Made by a program: the position numbers and the translations under genes. Under the pieces are notes generated by a model. It saw only the letters and a list, made by a program, of their open reading frames with translations. It had not been told where the DNA came from and did no database searches. This document shows positions 14,638-22,487 of a stretch of DNA of 22,487 nt, one piece after another. Position 1 is the stretch's first letter. Each line of letters begins with the position of its first letter. The DNA lies in contig JACDEP010000013.1 of the NCBI GenBank assembly GCA_013816325.1, positions 1 through 22,487 of the forward strand, written 5' to 3'. This DNA is from Methylotenera sp. (GTDB lineage: Bacteria > Pseudomonadota > Gammaproteobacteria > Burkholderiales > Methylophilaceae).

Positions 14638-17352
14638 GTGATTAAAGAAACAAAAAGTACCTGTTGTTATTGCGGTGTTGGCTGCGGCGTCATTATTTCG
14701 AGTGACAATGACCAGATCGTTAACGTAAAAGGCGATCCGGACCACCCCGCTAACTTTGGTCGCCTATGCACCAAAGGTTCCACGCTACATCTCACAGCCA
14801 AGCTAGATAATCGCTTACTTTACCCATACCTACGTACTAGTCGCAACGTTCCTAGGGTTAGAGCCACATGGGCCGAATCACTGGATTTCATCGTAGAGAA
14901 ATTCGCGACTACGATAGAAACTCACGGGCCCGATTCTGTCGCTTTTTATATCTCCGGGCAATTACTAACTGAAGACTATTATGTCTTCAACAAATTGGCA
15001 AAAGGCTTGATAGGCACCAATAACGTTGATACAAATTCACGTCTGTGTATGAGCTCCGCAGTCTCCGGCTACAAAGCCACGCTGGGCGCCGATGCGCCCC
15101 CAGCCTGCTATGAAGATATTGACCATACCGAATGTCTGTTCATCGCCGGCAGCAATACTGCCTTTGCGCATCCAATTATCTATCGCCGCATCGAAGATGC
15201 TAAGGCGAAAAACCCCAATCTTAAAATCATCGTGGTTGATCCTCGCCGCACGGACACCGCGCAGGCTGCTGATTTGCACTTGGCCATTACGCCGGGTACC
15301 GATGTTGCACTATTCAATGGCATGTTGCATGTCATGCTATGGGAGGGCCTGCTGGATATGGCCTATATCAACGCGCATACCAATGGCTTTGATGCATTGA
15401 AAGATACCGTGCGTGAATATACGCCGAAAATGGTGTCGGACATCTGCGGTATTAAAGAAGCCGACATCATTACTGCGGCCAAATGGTTTGGCAAAGGCCC
15501 TAGTCTTTCCATGTATTGCATGGGATTGAATCAAAGTATCCACGGCACCGATAAAAATGCTGCGTTGATTAACTTACACCTTGCTACCGGTCAAATCGGT
15601 AAATTAGGTGCGGGGCCATTTTCGCTCACAGGACAACCTAATGCGATGGGCGGGCGCGAAGTCGGCGGCATGGCGAACCTGTTATCTGGTCATCGTGAGT
15701 TGAGTAACCCTGAACATCGGGCGGAAGTGGCCAAGCTTTGGGGTATAGACAGTGTCCCCGCCACTCCGGGCACTACAGCTGTAGAGATGTTCAATGTCGT
15801 AAAAGAGGGCGGCATCAAGGCTATATGGATTGCGTGTACCAATCCTGCGCACTCCATGCCAGATTTGAATAGTGTGCTGGAAGCTTTGAATACTGCAGAG
15901 TTAGTGGTGGTACAAGACGCTTACAAACATACTGACACCAGCAAATATGCCGATGTATTGCTACCTGCAAGCACATGGGGTGAAAAAGAAGGCACGGTCA
16001 CCAATTCGGAGCGCCGTATCACCCGCGTTAATTCCGCCGTGCCGCCGCCTGCCGAAGCGCGCCACGATTGGGCCATCATGGTTGATTTTGCTAGACGCCT
16101 AGAGAAAAGATTGGCGAAAAATACGGGCTTATTTCCTTTTGAAACCGCAGAGGAGATTTTCAACGAGCACCGCGAAACTACGCGCGGCCGCGACTTGGAT
16201 ATTGTCGGTTTAAGCTATACGCTGTTGAACGAACAAGGCCCGCAGCAATGGCCATTCATAGAAGGTGCCACTAGTGGCAAACAAAGGCTTTACACCGATG
16301 GCAATTTCGAAAAGCCAGATGGTAAAGCGCAGTTTATGAATACCATTTACAAAGGGACCGCAGACAAAACGGACGCTCGTTATCCGCTGCATTTGCTCAC
16401 AGGCCGCTTACGTGACCAGTGGCATGGCATGAGCCGTACCGGCACGCTCTCGCAGCTTTTCAACCATGCTGAAGAACCCGTTATTTACATGAGCGCTGAC
16501 GACATGACGCGCCGCTCCATCAATAACGGTGACATCGTCAAAGTTAGCAACAAACGCGGCAGCCTAGTATTACCTGCGCAGATTTCAGAAGAAGTGAAAC
16601 CGTCGCATACATTTATTCCCATGCACTGGGGCAGTCAGTTCATGCACGGCCTAGGCGTAAATGCCATGATGCCGCCGGCATTTGATAAAACCTCCAAGCA
16701 ACCGGAGCTCAAGCATACTGTGATCAAGATCGAAAAACTTACTTTGCCTTGGCGTATGACTGTGATGCGGACTATCAAGAATTTAGATACTTTGCAAAAG
16801 ATACGCACGCTCATGGTAAATTTTGAGTTTGCTAGCTGCGGTATGTTTGGCCGCCAAACAGAACAGCATGCCGGCATGCTCATCATGCGCGCTGCCCATA
16901 CTGAGGCACCAGACCTCTCTCTCATTACCCGTATCGACGCCATTCTGGGCATGGCAGACAATATGCCACTGCTCAATTATAACGATGTGAAACGCGGGAT
17001 CAGTAAGCGCATTTTGGTGGAAAATGTGAATGGCAAGAGCAAAGTAGCTGGTGTGCGTCTGGTAGGTGAAACTCTGGCTACCGATTGGCTTAAAGACGTG
17101 ATGAACAGTGGTGAGTTCACACCGGAGTTACGCCGTTGGGCATTGGCGCCATTGAATGCACCACCAGCAGGCCAACGCAGCCGTGGGAAAATTGTATGTA
17201 ACTGCTTGGATGTGGCGGAGAATGACATCATCGACACCATACAACTAGGCGCTGATTTGATTACCTTGCAAAACAAGTTGAAATGCGGCACTGAATGCGG
17301 TTCGTGCGTGCCTGAATTGAAACGGCTTGTGTTGCAACATGCCAAACATTAA
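14638..17352 (+). CDS. nasA: Assimilatory nitrate reductase, molybdenum catalytic subunit with C-terminal [2Fe-2S] domain
   Basis: The 904-residue cytoplasmic enzyme reduces nitrate to nitrite. An N-terminal [4Fe-4S] cluster is held by C9, C12, C16 and C44. The molybdopterin (bis-MGD) domains follow, with probable molybdenum ligand C137 in NSRLCMSS. The cofactor-binding C-terminal domain is seen in LLTGRLRDQWHGMSRTG and around FIPMHWG. A last [2Fe-2S] BFD-like domain has C854-x-C856 and C887-x2-C890, with an extra C883. This tail exists in Klebsiella-type NasA but not in cyanobacterial NarB. No separate electron-transfer subunit (NasC) is seen nearby. The start is GTG; no ATG is available in frame after the stop at 14620. 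Last reductase gene of the operon. Confidence 0.93.
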   Translation: MIKETKSTCCYCGVGCGVIISSDNDQIVNVKGDPDHPANFGRLCTKGSTLHLTAKLDNRLLYPYLRTSRNVPRVRATWAESLDFIVEKFATTIETHGPDSVAFYISGQLLTEDYYVFNKLAKGLIGTNNVDTNSRLCMSSAVSGYKATLGADAPPACYEDIDHTECLFIAGSNTAFAHPIIYRRIEDAKAKNPNLKIIVVDPRRTDTAQAADLHLAITPGTDVALFNGMLHVMLWEGLLDMAYINAHTNGFDALKDTVREYTPKMVSDICGIKEADIITAAKWFGKGPSLSMYCMGLNQSIHGTDKNAALINLHLATGQIGKLGAGPFSLTGQPNAMGGREVGGMANLLSGHRELSNPEHRAEVAKLWGIDSVPATPGTTAVEMFNVVKEGGIKAIWIACTNPAHSMPDLNSVLEALNTAELVVVQDAYKHTDTSKYADVLLPASTWGEKEGTVTNSERRITRVNSAVPPPAEARHDWAIMVDFARRLEKRLAKNTGLFPFETAEEIFNEHRETTRGRDLDIVGLSYTLLNEQGPQQWPFIEGATSGKQRLYTDGNFEKPDGKAQFMNTIYKGTADKTDARYPLHLLTGRLRDQWHGMSRTGTLSQLFNHAEEPVIYMSADDMTRRSINNGDIVKVSNKRGSLVLPAQISEEVKPSHTFIPMHWGSQFMHGLGVNAMMPPAFDKTSKQPELKHTVIKIEKLTLPWRMTVMRTIKNLDTLQKIRTLMVNFEFASCGMFGRQTEQHAGMLIMRAAHTEAPDLSLITRIDAILGMADNMPLLNYNDVKRGISKRILVENVNGKSKVAGVRLVGETLATDWLKDVMNSGEFTPELRRWALAPLNAPPAGQRSRGKIVCNCLDVAENDIIDTIQLGADLITLQNKLKCGTECGSCVPELKRLVLQHAKH

Positions 17353-17433
17353 TAGCAAAAATTTCACAAAACAAGCCATAGCCAAGTTAATTAAGTCTTT
17401 ATTATTAGCAATAATCGCTACCGAAAGCCTCGC

Positions 17434-17748
17434 ATGAAAAATTATTTAGTCTTATTAGCTTACTTCTGTGTAAGTACTTTGTTTTCAACCCCAATATACG
17501 CGGCAGACGAAAGTAAGGACATTGCCGCAACAACCCCTCAAGGCGACCAAGTAGTGTTGCATCCTAACGGCCGCTGGGAATTTACTGATACCAAGAAAGC
17601 CGCTGTCGCGAAAGAGGTGGCTAGCCAATATACAGAGAATCAAGGTTGCCCGCATGGTACACAGGGTGGTTTTTTAGGCTTTGGACGCTGTATTACAGCG
17701 ATTGATAAAGACTTTAACCGCGGCTCTATGGGCGGCAAGGGTCGGTAA
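17434..17748 (+). CDS. Small exported protein of unknown function
   Basis: The 104-residue product starts with a Sec signal peptide (MKNYLVLLAYFC... to IYA, cleavage near residue 24). The mature part holds a short pattern TPQGDQVVLHPNGRWEF, seen in many small periplasmic proteins as a two-strand motif. The end is glycine-rich with two cysteines (GCPHGTQGGFLGFGRC) that could form a disulfide. I do not recognise a named family. It follows nasA by 81 bases in the same direction and converges on radC with only 11 bases between stops. The ribosome site is weak. Whether it belongs to the nitrate operon cannot be told from sequence. Confidence 0.7.
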   Translation: MKNYLVLLAYFCVSTLFSTPIYAADESKDIAATTPQGDQVVLHPNGRWEFTDTKKAAVAKEVASQYTENQGCPHGTQGGFLGFGRCITAIDKDFNRGSMGGKGR

Positions 17749-17759
17749 GTACTACTACC

Positions 17760-18434
17760 TTAAAGCAACCCCCGCTCTACAAAAGAAAGTGTAGTATTCC
17801 CCGCCACTATAAAATGGTCCAGCACCCGCACATCCACTAGTGCCAAAGCCTTTTTAAGTTCAATAGTGAGCAATTCATCCGCATGACTTTGCTCAGCAAT
17901 GCCAGATGGATGGTTATGCGCAAAAATCACTGATGCCGCATTGTAATGTAGTGCGCGCTTCACCACTTCACGGGGATACACGCTAGTTTGCGTGAGGGTT
18001 CCGCTAAACATTTCTTCGCTGGTAATAATGCGGTTCTGCGCATCCAGGAAAAGCACCATAAACACCTCGCGCATCAAACTGCCAAGCTTCAAGCATAAGT
18101 AATCCCTCACCTGTTTGGGCGAGCTTAATACATCCTTAACTTGCATCTGTTCATTAAGCGCACGGCGGCTCATTTCAAAGATAGCCTGCAACTGCGCGTA
18201 TTTACTGCTTCCTATGCCATTCACTTGCGTTAACTCGCTCAATGGCGCTGCAAAAATACCATTCAGACTACCGAACTTAGTCAATAAATCGCGCGATAAA
18301 TCTACTGCGCTCTTACCAGTAACACCCACCCGTAAAAATATTGCCAGCAACTCGGCATCGGATAAAGTTTCAACCCCGTTCTCAAGTAGCTTCTCACGAG
18401 GCCGCTCGCTAGCGGGCCAATCAGTAATTGCCAT
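17760..18434 (-). CDS. radC: RadC family protein (JAMM domain)
   Basis: The 224-residue protein has a helix-hairpin-helix region (about 65-85, LTQVNGIGSSKYAQ) and a C-terminal JAMM/MPN metal site with H173-x-H175 in HNHPSG and D186. This is the standard RadC layout and length. Despite the name its role in DNA repair is doubtful and its biochemical function remains open. AAGGA lies just before the ATG. It is the last gene of a minus-strand run, 9 bases after the HELLH gene. In E. coli radC lies next to and divergent from dfp (coaBC); here two other genes sit between them. Confidence 0.93.
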   Translation of the reverse strand: MAITDWPASERPREKLLENGVETLSDAELLAIFLRVGVTGKSAVDLSRDLLTKFGSLNGIFAAPLSELTQVNGIGSSKYAQLQAIFEMSRRALNEQMQVKDVLSSPKQVRDYLCLKLGSLMREVFMVLFLDAQNRIITSEEMFSGTLTQTSVYPREVVKRALHYNAASVIFAHNHPSGIAEQSHADELLTIELKKALALVDVRVLDHFIVAGNTTLSFVERGLL

Positions 18435-18443
18435 GAATTTTCC

Positions 18444-19208
18444 TTATTTTAACCAGCCTATTTCACGGGCTGTTTTTTTACCTATGAGCGTCTCTTGCAA
18501 GCTCTTGGGGATTTTCGCATGCGTTTCATCGATAGGCACACGCCCACCCATGAGCTCTGCAAAATCTTGCGGGTAAAGCGGCGACTTATTCGATTCGGCA
18601 AAACCATCCGGGTAACTTGGCAACGTTGTACTTAAATCATATTTGTCGGTTGCGTTTAGGGTATGCAGTAACTCATGCGCCACAATCACTAAATTCTGTT
18701 TCGCGTAACTGCTATCACCAAAGAGATTAACGCGTCCTATACGGCCGTTATTAATTGCTGTTGAGTGACTTAAGCGATGATGAGCAGCTGGGTCATAATA
18801 AAGTAGGTAGAGCCGTATTTCCGGTTTCACATTAACCTTAGGACTGTGTTGCCAAGCAAAATACTTGAATTTCAAGCTCCAGATTATCGTATCCAATAGA
18901 CTGCTGTTCTGGGGTGGCGCCGGTGGGATATCATTTACTTGGGCACCTAGCTGCACTTCGATTGGCCGCCGTAAACCAAGCTTGTAAGTCGCTGCTTCTA
19001 CGGCATAATATTCAGCAAGCGGTTCAAAATTGTCTCGTGTCAATGTGCGTAAGTAATCACTCACTTTGGCGCTGCGGTCAGCATTCACGGGATACACTGC
19101 AACGTAAAAATTATGCTTCCAGTTTAAATCAACTTTTTCCAGCCAAGTTTGTTGTATGACCGTCGCCAATACCAGCAACAAAATCAAGATTCGTAATTTA
19201 CGCCACAT
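18444..19208 (-). CDS. Membrane-anchored putative zinc metalloprotease (HELLH)
   Basis: The 254-residue protein has one N-terminal hydrophobic segment (residues 5-20), so it should be anchored in the inner membrane with the body outside, or secreted. Residues 178-182 are HELLH, the zinc-binding pair and catalytic glutamate of zincin peptidases, followed by TLNATDKYD. A later AELMGGR (218-224) could supply the third zinc ligand. I know no named family for it. It lies between the exported dikinase-like gene (19-base gap) and radC (9-base gap), so the three are probably one transcript. Enzyme activity is inferred from the motif alone. Confidence 0.72.
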   Translation of the reverse strand: MWRKLRILILLLVLATVIQQTWLEKVDLNWKHNFYVAVYPVNADRSAKVSDYLRTLTRDNFEPLAEYYAVEAATYKLGLRRPIEVQLGAQVNDIPPAPPQNSSLLDTIIWSLKFKYFAWQHSPKVNVKPEIRLYLLYYDPAAHHRLSHSTAINNGRIGRVNLFGDSSYAKQNLVIVAHELLHTLNATDKYDLSTTLPSYPDGFAESNKSPLYPQDFAELMGGRVPIDETHAKIPKSLQETLIGKKTAREIGWLK

Positions 19209-19227
19209 TATTTTTGCTTTCTTTTTT

Positions 19228-21375
19228 CTATTGTTTTAAGCTGTTATTGGGTCCGCTTATATATGGCCTTGCCTGCACAATCCAAAATACATCTTTACCG
19301 TTCTTGTTTTCAAGCACCCATTCAATATCCAAGATATCTATTTGGTTAAATACTTCTGCGACGCGATCTACTGAATCTGCCAGCAGTTTGGCACGCTGTT
19401 CCGTCAATATCGCCGCGCCTTTTTCTACAGGCTTTTCGATAATGCCACCGTTAGGGTCTGCAATTAGCATAGTGGACTCATCCGAGCGGCTAATGACACG
19501 CGTACCTTCATTGCCGGTATCAAACAGTATCTGCTCAGCAATTTTTTGGCCTTCTACCACCCGCATACCTAAGCCCCACTTAGCGTTGATGGTATAGGTG
19601 CGAGGTTGGTGTCCCCAAATATCCGTAGTCAGCAATACACCGGCGGCAGTAGCGTTCACGGCTTTTTGTATGAGCACCGCAGGGAATACTTTGTTATGCG
19701 GAATACCGAAATGTTCGCGCTCCTGAACTGCGCGCAAGTTCCACACCGATGCCCATACTTGCTTGATTGCCGCTTGCAGTGCCGCCCTATCTTTTACATT
19801 GGGCACGGTGTCATATAGCCCCGCTCCATTAAAGCCTTTAAGGTCTTCAGCATTAGTCGAACTACGTACGAATACACCGCTACCATTTAGCTGACTTTGC
19901 CATTGACCCACAATCCGCTGCATACTTGCCTCGTCAATAGGCGCACTGCTTATCGCTTGACGTATCGTTTGCAAACTTTTTTTACGCCATATCGCATCTT
20001 TGCTAAATCTCGCAACATTCAACATTCGTTGAATTTTCTGGTCAAGCCCATTTTTCTGTATATGTGCTAGGTAATAGCTGAACGGAATGCCAAAACCATC
20101 AGGAATATTCACACTTGCAAGGTCGGCGTGGACTATTTCCCCTAGATTGGCGGTTTTAGCCCCGAATTGACTGGCGTCTTCAGCACGGATTCTGTTGAGG
20201 GGCAATAAAGAGGCGCTGGTTAAATCCGCTGTCTGCATCACTACTTTAGCTTTTTCTAACTTGGCATTTTTATGTTGAGTCACCTCCTCATCAGTAGCTT
20301 GCTTGAGCGTATATCCAGACTCCTGTACACCATAAGATACCCATTTTTTATCAAGCTCTTTAAAGTCATTATTGGCGTTCTTTATGCTCGCATTAGGTAT
20401 TCCCCAAGCTGCTGCGCGTAAATTAACATGTGAAAGTGGGGTAGAAAAACGTGTGGTGATAATGCCAGCTACCGGTGAAATATCCGGATAACTGGTTTGT
20501 AGCAACACAATATCATCGTCACTAAACGTGAGCGTTTCTAATTTAGTATCGCTCGGAACTATGAATAGGCGACCGATTGCATTGCCAGTATTAAAAGCCT
20601 GATAGGGCAATGCTTGATAGATTTGATTGTTGTTGATGCTCGTAATACCATAATGAACCAGCTGTTTAGCAACAGCTTCCTGCGCTGAGGAATCCGGCCG
20701 GAATTTAAGACTGACTTTGCTGCCAACTTGGCCTACCGTAAACGTTTTCTGCAAACACTTATAGGCAAGACGAATATCCTTAGCTTGAATAGTATCGCCT
20801 TCCCAAAATGAGAACGTCCATAATTCGCCACCAGTCAATTTTGGGTAATGCGTTAAATACCCTAAAATAAACTGTGGCTTCCTAGTGCTGTAATTATGGT
20901 TATAAGCCTTGAGATTTTTAGCGGTGCGCGGCAGTTTTTGCAGGTAATCCAACACAAAATCTACATGCAGAGTAAATACATGGCTATCCACAAAATAAAT
21001 CTTATTGGTTTTTAAATCTATTACAAATTTACTATATTCCGTACCACGCATGGTGTTGCTTAATCGTTGCCAGGTGGCTAAATCCGTAACTTCACTTTCC
21101 CAAACGCGGCTAGTAGACGTGGGATGGGGGGTGTTTGGCAAAGGACAGGTAGTAAAGCGAAATCCAACGGGCGTTTCATTGTCTGTTTCAATAGTATTAG
21201 ACGGGACATTAGATTGCTCCAACGATGCAGGATTAACCCGTCTTGCCTGAGCAGGCCCGATAAAAATCGTAGTAAAGATAATGGTAAGCGATAAAACAGT
21301 AGCGAATTTCAAGATGTTCAAATGGGCTGGCGTCTCGGTAAGTATTTGAAAATAGTTTAGAATGCCATTATGCAT
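19228..21375 (-). CDS. Exported PEP/pyruvate-binding (dikinase-like) protein with reversed domain order
   Basis: About 715 residues. A hydrophobic segment ending in GPAQA (about residues 24-45) looks like a Sec signal peptide. Residues about 70-280 match no domain I can name. A phosphohistidine-like piece follows (GIITTRFSTPLSHVNLRAAAWGIPNA, histidine near 316). The last 320 residues are a PEP synthase/PPDK-type ATP-grasp domain: FGAKTANLGE, VRSSTNAEDLKGFNGAG, and the closing DIEWVLE and WIVQARPY. In PEP synthase the ATP-grasp comes first; here the order is that of glucan water dikinases. No pyruvate-binding barrel is present. The start is uncertain: ATG at 21375 shares bases with the coaBC start and gives a long n-region, whereas TTG at 21312 would give a cleaner signal peptide. 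An ATP-using enzyme outside the cytoplasm would be unusual, so it may bind rather than phosphorylate. Confidence 0.75.
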   Translation of the reverse strand: MHNGILNYFQILTETPAHLNILKFATVLSLTIIFTTIFIGPAQARRVNPASLEQSNVPSNTIETDNETPVGFRFTTCPLPNTPHPTSTSRVWESEVTDLATWQRLSNTMRGTEYSKFVIDLKTNKIYFVDSHVFTLHVDFVLDYLQKLPRTAKNLKAYNHNYSTRKPQFILGYLTHYPKLTGGELWTFSFWEGDTIQAKDIRLAYKCLQKTFTVGQVGSKVSLKFRPDSSAQEAVAKQLVHYGITSINNNQIYQALPYQAFNTGNAIGRLFIVPSDTKLETLTFSDDDIVLLQTSYPDISPVAGIITTRFSTPLSHVNLRAAAWGIPNASIKNANNDFKELDKKWVSYGVQESGYTLKQATDEEVTQHKNAKLEKAKVVMQTADLTSASLLPLNRIRAEDASQFGAKTANLGEIVHADLASVNIPDGFGIPFSYYLAHIQKNGLDQKIQRMLNVARFSKDAIWRKKSLQTIRQAISSAPIDEASMQRIVGQWQSQLNGSGVFVRSSTNAEDLKGFNGAGLYDTVPNVKDRAALQAAIKQVWASVWNLRAVQEREHFGIPHNKVFPAVLIQKAVNATAAGVLLTTDIWGHQPRTYTINAKWGLGMRVVEGQKIAEQILFDTGNEGTRVISRSDESTMLIADPNGGIIEKPVEKGAAILTEQRAKLLADSVDRVAEVFNQIDILDIEWVLENKNGKDVFWIVQARPYISGPNNSLKQ

Positions 21376-22487
21376 CAAAGACAGAAAAAACTAGTGCTCG
21401 GCATCTCGGGCGGCATAGCGGCTTACAAAGCGGCGGAATTGGTGCGTCTATTAGTTAAGGCCGGTATTGATGTACAGGTAGTGATGACGCAAGCTGCTTG
21501 CCAGTTCATTACGCCAGTCACTATGCAGGCACTCTCTGGCAAACCCGTGTATATTGACATGTGGGACAGTAGTATTAGCAACGGTATGCCGCACATTGAA
21601 CTCTCACGTAATGCCGACGCCATTTTGGTGGCGCCAGCCAGTGCCGACTTTTTGGCGAAACTCGCCCATGGCCGTGCTGACGATTTACTCTCAACTTTGT
21701 GCTTGGCACGGGATTGCCCTTTATTGGTCGCTCCAGCGATGAACAAACAGATGTGGGAAGCACTTGCTACCCAGCGCAATATCGCGCAGTTACATGCAGA
21801 CAACGTTAACGTCCTCGGACCTGCCAACGGTGAGCAAGCCTGCGGCGAAGTTGGCCTAGGCCGCATGCTCGAAGCTGAGGATTTATTAGCGTTAATAAGT
21901 GCCTTCTTAACGCCTAAAATACTTTCTGGAAAACGTGTGTTGATTACTGCGGGCGCCACACTTGAAATGATAGACCCGGTACGTGCCATTACCAATTTAA
22001 GCAGTGGGAAGATGGGTTATGCCTTGGCAACCGCCGCGAGGAATATGGGTGCGGAAGTCACTTTGGTTAGCGGCGAAACTTCATTAGCCACTCCTTTAGG
22101 CGTGAAAAAAATCACTGCAAAAAGTGCCGATGCTATGTATCAGGCGGTCATGACGAACATCTCCCGCCAAAAGCTTGATGCTACCGATATTTTTATCAGC
22201 GTTGCTGCTGTATCAGACTATGCTGTAGCCCAACCTAGTGCGCAAAAAATCAAGAAAAGTGAGGCTTCACTTACGCTGGAGTTGAAGCGTAATAAAGATA
22301 TTCTGGCTGGAGTTGCCAGTTTGCCGAACGCCCCGTTCTGTGTGGGTTTTGCGGCTGAAAGTGAGAAGCTAGTGGAACATGCCAACCAAAAACGTCTAGC
22401 AAAAAAACTGCCGTTGATGGTTGCCAACCTGATCACTGAAAGCATGGGACTGGATGAAGCGACTATCACTTTGCTAGATGACGTTGG
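21370..22487 (+). CDS. coaBC: Phosphopantothenoylcysteine decarboxylase/synthetase, cut by the window end
   Basis: The gene starts at ATG 21370 and runs open to the last base (372 codons seen), so the C-terminus is missing. The CoaC half shows KLVLGISGGIAAYKAAELVR, the catalytic histidine H75 in MPHIELS, PAMNKQMW at 122-129 and the substrate-clamp cysteine C158 in ACGEVGLGRM. The CoaB half starts with VLITAGAT and IDPVRAITNLSSGKMGYA, followed by SVAAVSDY. The enzyme joins cysteine to phosphopantothenate and decarboxylates the product in coenzyme A synthesis. An in-frame stop at 21358 limits the start; ATG 21370 leaves the usual few residues before KLVLG. It has no clear ribosome site. It is divergent from the dikinase-like gene, and the two possible ATG codons share the palindrome ATGCAT. 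Confidence 0.93.
   Translation, partial: MHQRQKKLVLGISGGIAAYKAAELVRLLVKAGIDVQVVMTQAACQFITPVTMQALSGKPVYIDMWDSSISNGMPHIELSRNADAILVAPASADFLAKLAHGRADDLLSTLCLARDCPLLVAPAMNKQMWEALATQRNIAQLHADNVNVLGPANGEQACGEVGLGRMLEAEDLLALISAFLTPKILSGKRVLITAGATLEMIDPVRAITNLSSGKMGYALATAARNMGAEVTLVSGETSLATPLGVKKITAKSADAMYQAVMTNISRQKLDATDIFISVAAVSDYAVAQPSAQKIKKSEASLTLELKRNKDILAGVASLPNAPFCVGFAAESEKLVEHANQKRLAKKLPLMVANLITESMGLDEATITLLDDV

Noticed and set aside
1..22487. CRISPR arrays, insertion sequences, tRNA or rRNA genes
   Set aside because: No regularly spaced repeats, transposase-like frames, terminal inverted repeats or recognisable RNA genes were seen.

Overview
The window (about 46% GC by eye, GC not computed) looks like the chromosome of a proteobacterium. 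A betaproteobacterium of the methylotroph type (Methylophilaceae/Methylotenera-like) is my best guess from overall gene style, but no marker here proves it. Most of it is a complete assimilatory nitrate/nitrite system. The right end holds the housekeeping genes radC and coaBC with a two-gene module between them.

Layout. 178-1986 is an MsbA-like ABC half-exporter, apparently unrelated to the rest. 1987-2340 is a regulatory region. 2341-2916 is nasT (receiver plus ANTAR RNA-binding domain). 2943-3072 is a leader RNA with two hexaloop hairpins followed by an intrinsic terminator. 3140-7816 is an nrtA-nrtB-nrtD nitrate-type ABC importer plus an outer-membrane porin. 7974-8577 is a decayed cheY-like remnant joined by ATGA overlap to a cheX-like gene with an apparent one-base frameshift. 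8590-8726 is the control region of the second operon. 8784-17352 is nirB, a NarK-type transporter, a fused PP2C phosphatase/Ser-Thr kinase, nirD and the nitrate reductase nasA, followed by a small exported protein (17434-17748). On the minus strand, 21375 down to 17760, are an exported dikinase-like protein, a membrane-anchored HELLH protein and radC. coaBC starts at 21370 on the plus strand and runs off the window.

How it works together. I read three sigma-54 promoters with exact GG-N10-GC spacing: before nasT (2293-2308), inside the 3' end of nasT before the nrt leader (2897-2912), and before nirB (8711-8726). NtrC-like sites lie upstream of the first and third. Nitrogen limitation would therefore switch on the regulator, the importer and the reductases. 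The importer operon has a second gate: its transcript starts with an ANTAR-type two-hairpin target and a terminator, so NasT should permit read-through only under the right (nitrate/nitrite) signal. Nitrate would cross the porin, then the NrtABD importer or the NarK-type carrier, be reduced to nitrite by NasA and to ammonium by NirBD. The kinase/phosphatase inside the reductase operon is the least understood part.

The most noteworthy items are the NasT leader RNA with its sigma-54 promoter, the embedded kinase/phosphatase, the double lesion in the cheY-cheX pair, and the exported protein with dikinase-like domains in the reversed (glucan-water-dikinase-like) order placed between radC and coaBC.
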